In this document: piece after piece, positions 49,991 to 58,993 of the stretch
Layout: each line of letters opens with the position of its first letter
Numbering within the stretch: position 1 is the first letter of the stretch
From: Kitasatospora aureofaciens
GTDB lineage: Bacteria > Actinomycetota > Actinomycetes > Streptomycetales > Streptomycetaceae
NCBI RefSeq assembly: GCF_001188955.3
Contig: NZ_JPRF03000026.1
Coordinates: 47,056-111,055 of the forward strand
DNA length: 64,000 nt
Reading direction: 5' to 3'
The notes under the pieces: generated by a model
Seen by the model: the letters and a program-made list of their open reading frames with translations, nothing else
What the model was told of the DNA's origin: nothing
Database searches by the model: none
Position numbers and translations under genes: made by a program

Positions 49991-50452
49991 ATGCCCACCC
50001 ACACCTTCGTCCTCAACGGGCGGTCCGTGACCGTCGACGCACCGGACGACATGCCGCTGCTCTGGGTCCTCCGCGACAAGCTCGGCGTCACCGGCCCCAA
50101 GTACGGCTGCGGAGTGGGCGTCTGCCGGGCCTGCACCAGCCACCTCGACGGCCAGGAGTTCCAGCCCTGCACCCACTCCGTCAAGGACTGCGCGGGCCGC
50201 ACCGTCACCACCATCGAGGGCCTCGCCGACGGCGACACCCTCCACCCGGTGCAGGAGGCCTGGATCGACTGCGACGTCGCCCAGTGCGGCTTCTGCCAGC
50301 CGGGCCAGATCATGACGGCCGTCGCCCTGCTGCGCCGCACGCCCGACCCGACGGACGCGGACATCGACCAGATCCAGAACATCTGCCGCTGCGGCAGCTA
50401 CCCGCGCATCCGCGAGGCGATCAAGCGCGCGGCGTCGGGCGGAAACCCCTGA
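49991..50452 (+). CDS. [2Fe-2S] subunit of the molybdenum hydroxylase
   Basis: A 153-residue protein starting MPTHTFVLNGRSVTVDAPDDMPLLWVLRDKLG. The plant-type ferredoxin cluster is bound by KYGCGVGVCRACTSHLDG plus a later Cys in FQPCTHSV. The second cluster lies in the helical domain, AQCGFCQPGQIM and QNICRCGSYPRIREA. It is a complete IorA-like electron-transfer subunit, starting 14 bases after the molybdopterin subunit, and it should pass electrons from the molybdenum site to an external acceptor, often a cytochrome c. No cytochrome gene is adjacent. Confidence 0.92.
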   Translation: MPTHTFVLNGRSVTVDAPDDMPLLWVLRDKLGVTGPKYGCGVGVCRACTSHLDGQEFQPCTHSVKDCAGRTVTTIEGLADGDTLHPVQEAWIDCDVAQCGFCQPGQIMTAVALLRRTPDPTDADIDQIQNICRCGSYPRIREAIKRAASGGNP

Positions 50453-50462
50453 ACAGGAACGG

Positions 50463-51068
50463 TCAGACTTCGACGGCCGCCCACGGGTCGCGGCCGAAGA
50501 ACGCCGCCAGCCGGTCGTACACCGGGGCGTCCGCCGGCGCGGGGACCTCGGGGCCGAAGGCATGGTGCTCCGCCTCCTCCCCGCGGTACTCGGGCCTGAG
50601 GGCGCCGCGGGCCCAGTCGAGCGCCGCGAGCGCGACCTCGTGGTCCAGGCCCGCGGTCGACCGGCCGGTCGCGCGCGCCAGGTCCCAGGCGTGGACGGCG
50701 AATTCGGCGATCTGCTGGTCGACCGGGAAGCGCGCGGGCAGGATGGCGCCGCCGGGGGCCGGTGCCGTACCGGTGAGGTCCCCGGCGGCGCGCCAGGCCG
50801 TGACCAGCCGCTGTGCGCCGGCTTCGAAGGCGTGCAGCCAGTCCTCCTCCACCCGCTCGAAGGACTGCGACCGGTCCGGCTGTCGGCCCTCGGCCCGCAC
50901 GGTGAACTGCCGCAGGTCGAACAGCAGGTGGCTGACCAGGTCGCCGACGTCCCAGGAGCGGCAGGGGGTCGGATGGCCGGCCAGCTCGACCCCGGTGCCG
51001 TCGATCAGGCCCGCGGTCTGGGCGAGCGCCCGCGCGAGCAGCTCGATCGGGTCGTCCACCGCGGTCAT
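50463..51068 (-). CDS. TIGR03086-type DinB/MDMPI-like metal-binding protein
   Basis: A 201-residue protein starting MTAVDDPIELLARALAQTAGLIDG. The opening helix is followed by HPTPCRSWDVGDLVSHLLFDLRQF (about residues 31-55), which I associate with TIGR03086 proteins and which supplies the first metal His. The second metal segment is EFAVHAWDLARATGRS near residue 125. These four-helix-bundle proteins may be mycothiol-dependent transferases, but most are uncharacterised. It converges with the iron-sulfur subunit gene, ten bases apart. Confidence 0.85.
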   Translation of the reverse strand: MTAVDDPIELLARALAQTAGLIDGTGVELAGHPTPCRSWDVGDLVSHLLFDLRQFTVRAEGRQPDRSQSFERVEEDWLHAFEAGAQRLVTAWRAAGDLTGTAPAPGGAILPARFPVDQQIAEFAVHAWDLARATGRSTAGLDHEVALAALDWARGALRPEYRGEEAEHHAFGPEVPAPADAPVYDRLAAFFGRDPWAAVEV

Positions 51069-51208
51069 GGCACACCTCTCGGTCCGGGGGCGCACGGATC
51101 GTGCCGGGCGATCGTAAGCGCGGGCACCGACGACCGCCGGGCACGACACCCGGGCGCCCGGCACGACGCCGCCGTCCCCGGTCCGGCGTGCGGAGGCCCT
51201 TGGGGGTG

Positions 51209-51964
51209 TCAGGCGGCGAACCCGCCGTCCACCGACAGTTCCGCACCGGTGACGTACCGGCCGTCCTCGCCCGCCAGGTAGGAGACGGCGCCCGCCACCT
51301 CGTTCGCCGTGCCGTACCGGCCGAGGGCGACGAAACCGCGCTGGAAGTCGGCGGACGGGCCGTCGGCCGGGTTCATGTCGGTGTCGATCGGGCCCGGGTG
51401 GACCAGGTTGACGGTGATCCCGCGCGGGCCGAGCTCCCTGGCCAGCGCCTTGGTGAGGCCGATCAACGCGGCCTTGCTGGTCGCGTAGAGCGCGGCCCCG
51501 GGGAAGACGACCCGCTGGGCGATGCAACTGCCGATGCCGACGATCCGCCCGCCCTCGGTCAGGTGCTTCACCGCCGCCTGGGCGTACAGGTACGGCGCAC
51601 GGACGTTCACCTCCAGCACCCGGTCGAGCTCCTCGATCGCGACCTCCTCGATGGCGCCGCCCGCGCCGACCCCCGCGTTGTTCACCAGGACGTCCAGCCG
51701 CCCGAACCGCTCGGCGACCGCGGCGACCGCGGCGTGCACCGCCTCCGGGTCGGCGCTGTCGGCGCGCACGGCCCAGCCGGTGCGCCCCATCGCGGTGATC
51801 TTCGCGACCACCTCCTCGGCCCGCTCGGCCGAGCCCTGGTAGGTCAGCGCCACGTCGGCGCCGTCCTCGGCCAGCCGCAGCGCGACCGCCGCCCCGATCC
51901 CCCGGCTGCCGCCGGTCACCAGGGCCACCTTGCCGTCGAGTCCCGCCGCACCGTTCGTCGTCAT
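51209..51964 (-). CDS. SDR family oxidoreductase
   Basis: A 251-residue classical short-chain dehydrogenase starting MTTNGAAGLDGKVALVTGGSRGIGAAVAL. The cofactor motif TGGSRGIG lies at 17-24, NNAGVGAGG near residue 90, the catalytic Ser in GIGSCIAQRVVF near 140, and YATSKAALIGL with the catalytic Tyr and Lys near 160. It ends LSVDGGFAA, typical of the FabG-like subgroup. It reduces a keto group or oxidises an alcohol with NAD(P)H. The substrate is unknown. Tandem CGTTCAA repeats upstream (52094-52107) might bind a regulator. Confidence 0.93.
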   Translation of the reverse strand: MTTNGAAGLDGKVALVTGGSRGIGAAVALRLAEDGADVALTYQGSAERAEEVVAKITAMGRTGWAVRADSADPEAVHAAVAAVAERFGRLDVLVNNAGVGAGGAIEEVAIEELDRVLEVNVRAPYLYAQAAVKHLTEGGRIVGIGSCIAQRVVFPGAALYATSKAALIGLTKALARELGPRGITVNLVHPGPIDTDMNPADGPSADFQRGFVALGRYGTANEVAGAVSYLAGEDGRYVTGAELSVDGGFAA

Positions 51965-52093
51965 TCCTCAGACCTCCTCGTTCACGCGTTCCGCTCGCGG
52001 CCCCGGCCGGTGTTCCGGCCGGCGTTCCGCGCTCGGCGTGTGAGTCGATCCTGTTCCGGATCCCTTGACGTCTCCGGCGGTATTCGGACGTTG

Positions 52094-52107
52094 CGTTCAA
52101 CGTTCAA
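52094..52107. promoter_or_regulatory. Two tandem 7-bp repeats upstream of the SDR gene
   Basis: CGTTCAACGTTCAA lies about 130 bases upstream of the SDR start. The spacing is too short for certainty, and no promoter elements are clear. Confidence 0.25.
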
Positions 52108-52304
52108 CTACAACTCCGGAGACGCGCAGCGGTAGTACGACCCGACGGCCGGCTGGCCGGTCCAGTTGGGTCCGGCCGACGGATCGGCGCCCTCGTACTC
52201 GAACGGCAGCCCGACCGGCCGGCCCCCGTCCAGGAGCAGCAGGTGACGGCGGGCCCGGTACTCGAAGCCGGCCGCCCGCAGTGCGGCCAGGCGGTGAGCG
52301 CACT
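52108..52304 (-). pseudogene. C-terminal fragment of an unknown protein
   Basis: One minus-strand frame reads CAHRLAALRAAGFEYRARRH, then LLLLDGGRPVGLPFEYEGAD and a TAG at 52108. It is well-formed protein sequence, but a stop lies two codons before it and there is no start. I take it as the remnant of a truncated gene. It could also be a short unusual gene with a misread start. Confidence 0.4.
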
Positions 52305-52364
52305 GTCACTGACCAGTCGGACCATCGGGCAACCCTACTGATGCAGGCCTTCGCCGAACGCGCC

Positions 52365-52394
52365 GAGCGGCCACCCCGCGCGGGGTGGCCGCTC
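52365..52394 (-). terminator. 13-bp perfect hairpin downstream of the Rpf gene
   Basis: GAGCGGCCACCCC pairs exactly with GGGGTGGCCGCTC around a GCGC loop, 26 bases after the Rpf gene stop. It is one of the strongest stems in the window. Confidence 0.8.
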
Positions 52395-52419
52395 GACCGC
52401 GCCGGAGCGCGGCGGGGCG

Positions 52420-53169
52420 TCAGACGGTCAGGGCCTGACCCGGGAAGATCAGGTCCGGGTTCCCGCCGATGGTGCGGACGTTCTTCCCGTACAGGCTGTC
52501 GGTGTCGACGCCGAACTTGGCGGCGATGCCGCTCAGCGTGTCACCGCTCCTGACGGTGTAGCTGCCGCCGGAGGTGTTCTTCTCCGCCGCGGGAGCCGAC
52601 TGCACCGGCTTGGCCGACGGACGGCCCTGCGCGGCCTTCGGAGCCTGCGGCTTCGCCTTCGGGGCGGCCTTCCGGGGGGCCTCGGGGGCCTCCTTCGCGG
52701 CGCGCTTGACAGCCGGCGCGGCGGCGGCCGAGCCCTGGTCGGAGGAGCCGTCGACGGCGGCCGGGGCACCGCCCTTGCTCAGGCCCGCCTTCTTGGAGCA
52801 GACGGGCCAGGCACCCGGCCCCTGCGAGGCGAGCACCTTCTCGGCGACGGCGATCTGCTGCGCCCTGGTCGCCTGGTTGGCCTGGGGGGCGTACGCGGTC
52901 CCGCCGTACGCGGCCCAGGTGGAGGGGGTGAACTGCAGTCCGCCGTGGAAGCCGTTGCCGGTGCTGATGCTCCAGTTCCCGCCGCTCTCGCACTGGGCGA
53001 CGGAGTCCCAGGTGGAGGAGGGCGCGGCGGAGGCCGAGGTGGCCGTGACGAGGCCGGCCACCGGCAGGGCCGCGACGGCGGCACCTGCGACGACCGCCAT
53101 CCGCAGGCGGTTGCGCTTGCCGGTGGCGGTGGTGTCGGTGGCAGCGGCGGTCTCGTGACGGGAAGTCAT
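52420..53169 (-). CDS. rpfA: Resuscitation-promoting factor with LysM domain
   Basis: A 249-residue secreted enzyme starting MTSRHETAAATDTTATGKRNRLRMAVVAGAAV, with a long signal peptide ending near ASASAA (residue 49). The transglycosylase-like Rpf domain spans about 50-125: WDSVAQCESGGNWSISTGNGFHGGLQFTPSTW, with the catalytic Glu in QCESGG. An Ala/Pro/Lys-rich linker leads to a C-terminal LysM (SYTVRSGDTLSGIAAKFGVD...LIFPGQALTV) that anchors it to peptidoglycan. Rpf enzymes cut the cell wall during germination or wake-up. The Rpf-linker-LysM order is that of Streptomyces RpfA. A long structured leader precedes it. Confidence 0.9.
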   Translation of the reverse strand: MTSRHETAAATDTTATGKRNRLRMAVVAGAAVAALPVAGLVTATSASAAPSSTWDSVAQCESGGNWSISTGNGFHGGLQFTPSTWAAYGGTAYAPQANQATRAQQIAVAEKVLASQGPGAWPVCSKKAGLSKGGAPAAVDGSSDQGSAAAAPAVKRAAKEAPEAPRKAAPKAKPQAPKAAQGRPSAKPVQSAPAAEKNTSGGSYTVRSGDTLSGIAAKFGVDTDSLYGKNVRTIGGNPDLIFPGQALTV

Positions 53170-53211
53170 GGATGTCCTCTCGACAAGCCCCGGGCGGGCA
53201 GGCGGAACCAG

Positions 53212-53440
53212 GCCCGGGACATGGGCCGGTCGGTCGCGCTCACCTCACTCGTCGGGCGGCCGGACACGTGTCGGACGTGCCGTGCCGCCCCGGTCACCTC
53301 CGCTCGCCGACGGCCTGTGGGAGCCGGCCTCGTCGGCGGGCACGGCCCTCGCGCCGGTGGTCAGTCGGCGGGCCGTGCGTCGGGGTGAACCCGGGTGGCG
53401 CTCGTTGCGCCGCCAAGAAAGCTAGGGGCATGTCCCGGGC
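53212..53440 (-). ncRNA. Structured 5' leader of the Rpf gene, possible riboswitch
   Basis: GCCCGGGACATG at 53212-53223 pairs exactly with CATGTCCCGGGC at 53429-53440, closing a domain of about 205 nt that contains further hairpins such as GGCGC/GCGCC near 53395. No gene fits here. Streptomyces rpfA leaders are known to contain a ydaO-type c-di-AMP riboswitch, so this may be one. I could not match its conserved core by eye, so the class is inference. Confidence 0.45.
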
Positions 53441-53723
53441 GCAGCAAGCGATTCTTGGTCTTCGCAGGTCAGTTGACTGTTACCGGCGGTATCGATCAAG
53501 AAAGCGCGCCCGGTTCGACCGGATTTGACCGCATTTTGAAGATCTAACGATCAATTTCCGTGCCCGCGCTCACATCTGTCCACCCGTGAAGTCCCGCACA
53601 CCATCGACCGTCAGCGACCGGATGTTGACGCGCCGTCACCTGACGTTCCGGAGTTCCCGATTCGAGGCGGCAGTTGAGTGGCATCCGCCACTGTGAACGC
53701 GATCCGTGTCGCCGCGAAGACTT
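53441..53723. other. AT-richer intergenic region
   Basis: Contains unusually AT-rich stretches for this genome (for example around 53530-53560) and no supported gene. It probably holds the promoter of the Rpf gene, reading leftward, but I cannot fix the -35/-10 elements. Confidence 0.5.
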
Positions 53724-54401
53724 TCAGTGACCGCTGTCGAGTTCCGCGTCCCGCGCCAGCAGCGCCGCCTGGACCCGGTTCTCGCAACCCAGCTTCGCCA
53801 GGATCCGGCTGACGTACGTCTTCACCGTCGCCTCGCTCATGTGGATCCGGGCCCCCGCGTCCGCGTTGGACAGACCCTCCCCGAGCAGTCCCAGCACCTC
53901 CAGCTCGCGGCCGGTGAGCACCTCCAGCCGGCGCCGGGCCTCCGCCCGGCGGGCGGTCGCCGAGGCGCTGCGCCCGGAGGCGAGCGAGTCGACGATGTGC
54001 CGGGTCGCGGCCGGGGAGAGGAAGGCGTTCCCGCCGGCCGCCGCCCGGACGGCCTGGATCAGCTCGTTCGGTGCGGTGTCCTTGAGCAGGAACCCGGCGC
54101 CGCCCTCGGTCACGGCGCGCAGGACGTTCTCGCGCTCCCCGAAGGTGGTGAGGATGATCGCCCGCGCGCCGGGTGCGACCCTCCCAAGCTCCCGGAGCGC
54201 CGTCAGTCCGTCCATCACCGGCATCTGGATGTCCAGCAGGACGACGTCCACCCGGTGAGCGCGGGCCAGGTCCAGCGCCTCCCGGCCGTCGGCGGCCTCC
54301 GCGACCACCTCGATGTCGTCGGCCGATCCGAGGATCATCCTGATCCCGGCCCGGATGAGCGGCTCGTCGTCGGCGACGAGGACTCGGATCACGCTGGTCA
54401 T
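53724..54401 (-). CDS. NarL/LuxR-family response regulator
   Basis: A 225-residue regulator starting MTSVIRVLVADDEPLIRAGIRMIL at 54401; a longer frame runs upstream but has no ribosome site. Receiver residues: DDE at 11-13, the phosphorylated Asp in VVLLDIQMPVMDG near residue 56, Thr in IILTTFGE and Lys in LLKDTAPNE near 106. The LuxR helix-turn-helix is in the last 65 residues (LGLLGEGLSNADAGARIHMSEATVKTYVSRILAKLGC). It pairs with the kinase encoded upstream at 54493. The DNA target is unknown. Confidence 0.92.
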   Translation of the reverse strand: MTSVIRVLVADDEPLIRAGIRMILGSADDIEVVAEAADGREALDLARAHRVDVVLLDIQMPVMDGLTALRELGRVAPGARAIILTTFGERENVLRAVTEGGAGFLLKDTAPNELIQAVRAAAGGNAFLSPAATRHIVDSLASGRSASATARRAEARRRLEVLTGRELEVLGLLGEGLSNADAGARIHMSEATVKTYVSRILAKLGCENRVQAALLARDAELDSGH

Positions 54402-54492
54402 TCCCCTCGAACGGTGGTGCGACTGGGGCACCATCCTCACATCCCGGCCGCCCTGCCTTCCGCCCGGGCCGGAGCGGGCGACGTGGCGCGGG

Positions 54493-56160
54493 TCAGTCCT
54501 TGCTGAGGTACTCCACCTTCTCCACCAGCGTCCCGTCCCTGAAGCAGAACCGCGCCACGTGGTTGTCCGACCAGGAGTCGCCGGGCTCGCCCTTCGCCAG
54601 CGAGTACCAGCGGCAGTGCGAGCCCTCCGGCCTGGGCGGCCCGGCGTCCTGGTAGTCGGCGGTGAAGAAGTCGTTGCCGGGCGGCAGCCGGCGCAGCACC
54701 TCGGCCCGTGACTGGCCCGGCTGGATCCCGTCGTAGACCGACTGCCGCACCGTCGAGTCGCCGGCGCCCCGGACCAAGGCCACCACGCCCCAGGCCACCA
54801 GGGCCGCCACGACCAGCGTGACCGCGCCCACCCCGGCCGCGCAGCCAAGTGCGGGGCGCCGCCGCCGGCCGTCCGCCCCGTCCTCCGCCGACAGGCCGCC
54901 GAGCTCCCAGTCCTCCTCACCCGCCGGGGCGGCGGTGCCGTCGGTCTCCGCCCCCTCGTACGGGAGGACGGCCGCCAGCCGGAAGCCCTGCTCGGGAGTC
55001 GGCCCGGCGTGCACCATCCCGCCGACCAGGCGGGCGCGCTCCCGCAACCCGGTCAGCCCCTGTCCGCCGCTCACCACCGAGTTCACGCCGGGGTGCGCGC
55101 CGACGAGCGCCGGCGCGCGAGGGTTGGCGACCTCCACGACGAGCGCGTCCGGTTCGTAGCGGAGCGCGACCGCTATCGGCGCGCCGGGGGCGTGCTTGTG
55201 CGCGTTGGTGAGCGCCTCCTGGACGATCCGGTAGGCCGCGTGGTCGACCGCCGCCGCGAGCGGACGCCGCTCGCCCTCGGCGGAGAACGCCACCTCGGCC
55301 CCGGCCGTCCGGGAGGACTCCACCAGCCCCTCGACGCCGTCCACCCCGCCGCGGGGCGGCGCCGTGCCCGGTGCACCGACCGCCGGCGGCAGCGCCGTCG
55401 ACTCGTCGTGCAGCACCCCGACCACCTCGCGCAGCTCGCGCATCGCCGCGACCGCCGCCTGCCGCAGCACCCCGACGGCCTCGCGCTGCCGGTCGCTGAG
55501 GGTGCGGTCCACCTCCAGCGCGCCCGAGTGCACGGAGATCAGCGCGAGCTGGTGGCCCAGGCTGTCGTGCATGTCCTGGGCGATCCGGTGCCGTTCGCGC
55601 AGCCGCGCCTGGTGGACCACCATCGCCCGCTCGCGCACCAGTTGGTCGTTGCGCTCCTGCAGCGCGTCCAGCAGCGCGCGGCGCTGCGCGCGGTAGCGGC
55701 TGTAGAGCGCGGGAAGGACGGCGAAGACCAGAAAGAGAGCGAGCGACAGTCCGATGATCAGCTTGGAAGAACCCGCCGCACCGTCCTTGAGCATCCCGAA
55801 GGTGGAGAACATCAGATAGCTCAGCACGAAGGCGCCGACCAGCCGCCACACCCGGCTGATCCGCGCCCCGGCCGCCCAGCCCGCGCCCGCCAGCAGCAGT
55901 ACCGGTCCGATCGACCAGCCCGCGATCACCCCGGTCAGCACCAGCACGGTGGCCGGAAAGCCCTTGCGCAGCACCCACAGCACGGCGACCGCGAGCCCGA
56001 ACGGCACCGCCAGATCGGTGCCGGCCACCAGCTCCAGCAGGCCGGCGACCACGCCCATCAGGACGGCCAGCAGGGCCTCGCCCACCACCCGCCGGGGCCG
56101 CCAGGGCCCCGGCAGCGCCGTCCGTACCGCCTTCGACCAGGCCCGTGCGATTGCTTCCAC
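54493..56160 (-). CDS. Sensor histidine kinase with extra C-terminal membrane and extracytoplasmic domain
   Basis: A 555-residue kinase. About five N-terminal helices (residues 25-155) lead to the HisKA_3 motif RHRIAQDMHDSLGHQLALIS near residue 200 and an ATPase domain with IVQEALTNAHKHAPG and GQGLTGLRERARLVGG. After it, the protein continues for about 145 residues: a positively charged stop RRRRPALG, a clear transmembrane helix GVGAVTLVVAALVAWGVVALV, and a domain SVYDGIQPGQSRAEVLRRLPPGNDFF...CFRDGTLVEKVEYLS. This looks like a BamE/SmpA-type fold outside the membrane. Such a tail is unusual for NarL-class kinases and could sense an extracellular signal. It partners with the regulator downstream. 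Confidence 0.88.
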   Translation of the reverse strand: MEAIARAWSKAVRTALPGPWRPRRVVGEALLAVLMGVVAGLLELVAGTDLAVPFGLAVAVLWVLRKGFPATVLVLTGVIAGWSIGPVLLLAGAGWAAGARISRVWRLVGAFVLSYLMFSTFGMLKDGAAGSSKLIIGLSLALFLVFAVLPALYSRYRAQRRALLDALQERNDQLVRERAMVVHQARLRERHRIAQDMHDSLGHQLALISVHSGALEVDRTLSDRQREAVGVLRQAAVAAMRELREVVGVLHDESTALPPAVGAPGTAPPRGGVDGVEGLVESSRTAGAEVAFSAEGERRPLAAAVDHAAYRIVQEALTNAHKHAPGAPIAVALRYEPDALVVEVANPRAPALVGAHPGVNSVVSGGQGLTGLRERARLVGGMVHAGPTPEQGFRLAAVLPYEGAETDGTAAPAGEEDWELGGLSAEDGADGRRRRPALGCAAGVGAVTLVVAALVAWGVVALVRGAGDSTVRQSVYDGIQPGQSRAEVLRRLPPGNDFFTADYQDAGPPRPEGSHCRWYSLAKGEPGDSWSDNHVARFCFRDGTLVEKVEYLSKD

Positions 56161-56196
56161 CGGTCGAGGCTAACCGGCCCGCCGGCCCGGCCGCGG

Positions 56197-58860
56197 TCAC
56201 CCTTCGTCGCCGTCGACGCCGACGAAAGTCGCCGGGCCGCGGGCCCGCCCGGTGCCCTCGACCGCCGTGAGCAGCAGCGCGACGTCGTCCACCCGCCCGG
56301 TGGAGCCGACCTCGCGCAACAGCCGCTCGGCCAGCTCCTCCAGCTCCTCGCCCGCCCGGCCGCGCGCCAGCGCGGCCCGCAGCCGGTCCACCCCCTGGTC
56401 GATGGCCAGCTCCGGGTCCTCCACCAGACCGTCGGTGTAGAGGACGAGCAACGAACCCGGCCGCAGCCGAAGCTCGCTGACCGGGTACGCGGCCCGGTCG
56501 TCCACCCCCAGCAGCGGCCCACCCGGGACGTACAGCGCCTCGGCTCCCCCGTCCGGGTGGCGCAGCACCGGCGGCAGGTGTCCGGCCCGGCCGATCCGCA
56601 CCGTGCCGTCCGCCGGGGTGAGACGGACCAGGCAGCAGCTGGCGAGCAGCCCGGGATCGAGGTCCAGCAGCAGCCGGTTGGTGCGGACGAGCACGCGGTC
56701 GGGCGGCTCTCCGCCGCTGGCGAAGGCGCGGACGGCGCTGCGCAGCTGGCCCATCGCGGCGGCCGCGGCGACGCTGTGGCCCTCGACGTCGCCGATCACC
56801 AGGGTGAGGTCGGCGCCGGTGACGATCGCGTCGTACCAGTCCCCGCCGATCTCCATGCCCTGGGTGCCGGGCAGGTAGCGGGCGGCGGTCCGCAGGCCCG
56901 GCACCTGCGGCAGTCGGTGCGGCAGCAGGGCCTGCTGGAGGCCGCGGGCCAGGGCGAACTCGGCGTCGTACAGCCGGGCGCGCTCCAGCGCCTGGGCGAT
57001 GAAGCCACCGAGGCCGGTGAGCAGCCCGCGCTCCTCCAGCGTGAAGGTGTGGGCGCGGTCGAAGCCCAGGATGCAGCTGCCGACCGGACGGCCGGAGGCG
57101 ATCAGCGGCAGGAACGCCCAGGCGCCCATCTCGTCCAGGGCGAGGCCCGGGTAGGCGGCGGCGAGTTCGCGCACCGACTCGAAGAAGATGGGGGTGCCGG
57201 TGCTGAGCGTCTCGGCGCCGGGAACGCGGGCGTCGATCGGGGTGCCCTCGAAGCCGTCCAGGAAGCCGTCCGGGTATCCGGCCTGCAAGACCAGGTGCAG
57301 CCGCTGCTCGTGCACCCCGTAGATGGCGAGCTCCTGGCCGCCGAACGCCGGGAGGATCTCCTCGGCCACCGCCCGGCACACGTCGCGCACGGTGACGGCC
57401 TCGGTGAGCGCGCTGGCCAGCTGGAGGAGGTGGTGGGTGCTGCCCACGCCGCCCGTGCCGGTCGCGCTGCCCACACCGGTCGTGCTGCCCACGCCGCCCG
57501 CGCCGGGACCGGCCGGCGGCTCGGCCGGCCCCGGCGGGGACTCGGCGGCGACCACCCGGCCGGTGACGCCGTGCGCGTCGGGGAAGAGCGAGAAGGCGAG
57601 CCAGCCGTCCGGCGGGCGGGCGGCCAGGAAGGTGGTGGGCTGCTGGGAGAGCAGGGCGGCGCGGTAGCGGTTCTCGTAGAAGGGGTCGGCGAGCCAGGGC
57701 AGCACCTCCCACGGGTGGTGGCCGACCAGCTCCTCCCGGGTCGCCCGCAGCAGTGGCTCGGCGGCCCGGTTGACGTAACTGATCAGGCCGTCCGCGTCGA
57801 GCGAGAAGACGCCGTCGCGCAGCCGCTCCACGGCGGCCGCGGCGGCGGTCAGGGTGCGCACGTCCAGGACGGCGCCGACCAGGTGGGTCCCGCCCTCGGA
57901 AACCGCGCCGGGCACCCGGGCCCACAGCTCCACCGGGTACGGGCGCCCGGCCGGCCCGAGCACCCGCACCCTGGCCGCCAGCACCTCGCCGCGCTCCAGG
58001 GCGGTCCGGGCGGCGGCCCGGAACTCGGGCACGTCCCCGGGGGCGATCCGCCCGGTCAGACAGAACACCGTGCCGTCGAACTCGCCGGGCCCGAAGCCGA
58101 AGATCTCCCGGAACTGCACGTCCGCGGCCAGCGCCCCGGTGGCCACGTCCCAGTCGAACAGCCCGACCCGGGTGCTGGGCACCGACGGCGGCGGCAGCTC
58201 CACCACCGCGGCGTCACCCCCCGCCTCCACCGACTGCCCGGCCGCCGCCAGCTCGGAGAGCCCGGCGCCCAGCCGGGAGGCGACCGCCGACAGCTGCCCG
58301 CACTCCAGGGATGGCACGCCGTCGTCCGAGGCCGGCCACAGCACGCTCAGCACGCCGAACCGCTCCCCGCCGTGCCCCACCGGCACGTAGGCCGAGACGA
58401 AGTCGTAGGGCAGCCCGACCGCCAGCTGCGGGAAGCGCCGCATGGTCTCCTCGGCGTCGGCCAGGGTGACGCTCCGGCCGGTCCGGAAGCACACCGCGAC
58501 CGGCAACGGCCCGGCGGCCGCGATCCGCCGGAACGGACTCATGATCGAGAGCGGCACCCCCGCGACGGTGCGCAGCACCAACGCCCGCCGGTCCCGCGAC
58601 CGCAGGTACACCATCGCCGCGTACGCCCCGGTCGATCCCAGCACCCGCCGCACGGCCTCCGCCAACAGGGCGTCCCGCTCGTACACCACCTCGGGTGCAT
58701 GCTCGTCCGGGAGCGCGTGCTCGTCCGGGAGGGCGTCCCCTTCCGCGAGCGCCCCCGACGCCGGTTCCGGAGCCGTTTCCAGGACCGGTTCCGAAGCCGT
58801 CTCCGGGGCCGCCCCGCGGACCGGCTCGGCGGCCCCGCCGGCCGCCTGCGGATGGCGCAT
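56197..58860 (-). CDS. SpoIIE/PP2C-type protein phosphatase with GAF and PAS domains
   Basis: An 887-residue cytoplasmic signalling protein. After a disordered, acidic tail with two repeated ALPDEHA units (residues 40-58), a GAF domain spans about 65-210. Two PAS domains follow (LFDWDVATGALAADVQFREIFGF near 235; GVFSLDADGLISYVNRAAEPLL near 345), then a second GAF domain (about 480-630). The C-terminal PP2C phosphatase has metal-binding motifs GGDWYDAI, VIGDVEGHSVAAAAAMGQLR, LVLYTDGLVE and DDVALLL. It should dephosphorylate an anti-anti-sigma factor in response to small-molecule or redox signals. No anti-sigma kinase domain is present and no partner genes are adjacent. Confidence 0.92.
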   Translation of the reverse strand: MRHPQAAGGAAEPVRGAAPETASEPVLETAPEPASGALAEGDALPDEHALPDEHAPEVVYERDALLAEAVRRVLGSTGAYAAMVYLRSRDRRALVLRTVAGVPLSIMSPFRRIAAAGPLPVAVCFRTGRSVTLADAEETMRRFPQLAVGLPYDFVSAYVPVGHGGERFGVLSVLWPASDDGVPSLECGQLSAVASRLGAGLSELAAAGQSVEAGGDAAVVELPPPSVPSTRVGLFDWDVATGALAADVQFREIFGFGPGEFDGTVFCLTGRIAPGDVPEFRAAARTALERGEVLAARVRVLGPAGRPYPVELWARVPGAVSEGGTHLVGAVLDVRTLTAAAAAVERLRDGVFSLDADGLISYVNRAAEPLLRATREELVGHHPWEVLPWLADPFYENRYRAALLSQQPTTFLAARPPDGWLAFSLFPDAHGVTGRVVAAESPPGPAEPPAGPGAGGVGSTTGVGSATGTGGVGSTHHLLQLASALTEAVTVRDVCRAVAEEILPAFGGQELAIYGVHEQRLHLVLQAGYPDGFLDGFEGTPIDARVPGAETLSTGTPIFFESVRELAAAYPGLALDEMGAWAFLPLIASGRPVGSCILGFDRAHTFTLEERGLLTGLGGFIAQALERARLYDAEFALARGLQQALLPHRLPQVPGLRTAARYLPGTQGMEIGGDWYDAIVTGADLTLVIGDVEGHSVAAAAAMGQLRSAVRAFASGGEPPDRVLVRTNRLLLDLDPGLLASCCLVRLTPADGTVRIGRAGHLPPVLRHPDGGAEALYVPGGPLLGVDDRAAYPVSELRLRPGSLLVLYTDGLVEDPELAIDQGVDRLRAALARGRAGEELEELAERLLREVGSTGRVDDVALLLTAVEGTGRARGPATFVGVDGDEG

Positions 58861-58993
58861 GCTCCCTTGCTACGTCCGCCCCCGAACCCTGTCAAGGCGA
58901 GCCCCCGCCGCCCCTGGCCGCCCACCGGCCGCACCCGCACCGCCGCCATCCGCCCGGAACGCCTCGCGGCGGATCCCCCGGCTGGGTGGCGCA

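Noticed and set aside
53212..53440. Firm call of a ydaO c-di-AMP riboswitch
   Set aside because: The conserved ydaO core could not be matched by eye on the minus strand; one similar string (GGGGTGAACCC) lies on the wrong strand. Kept only as a possible structured leader.
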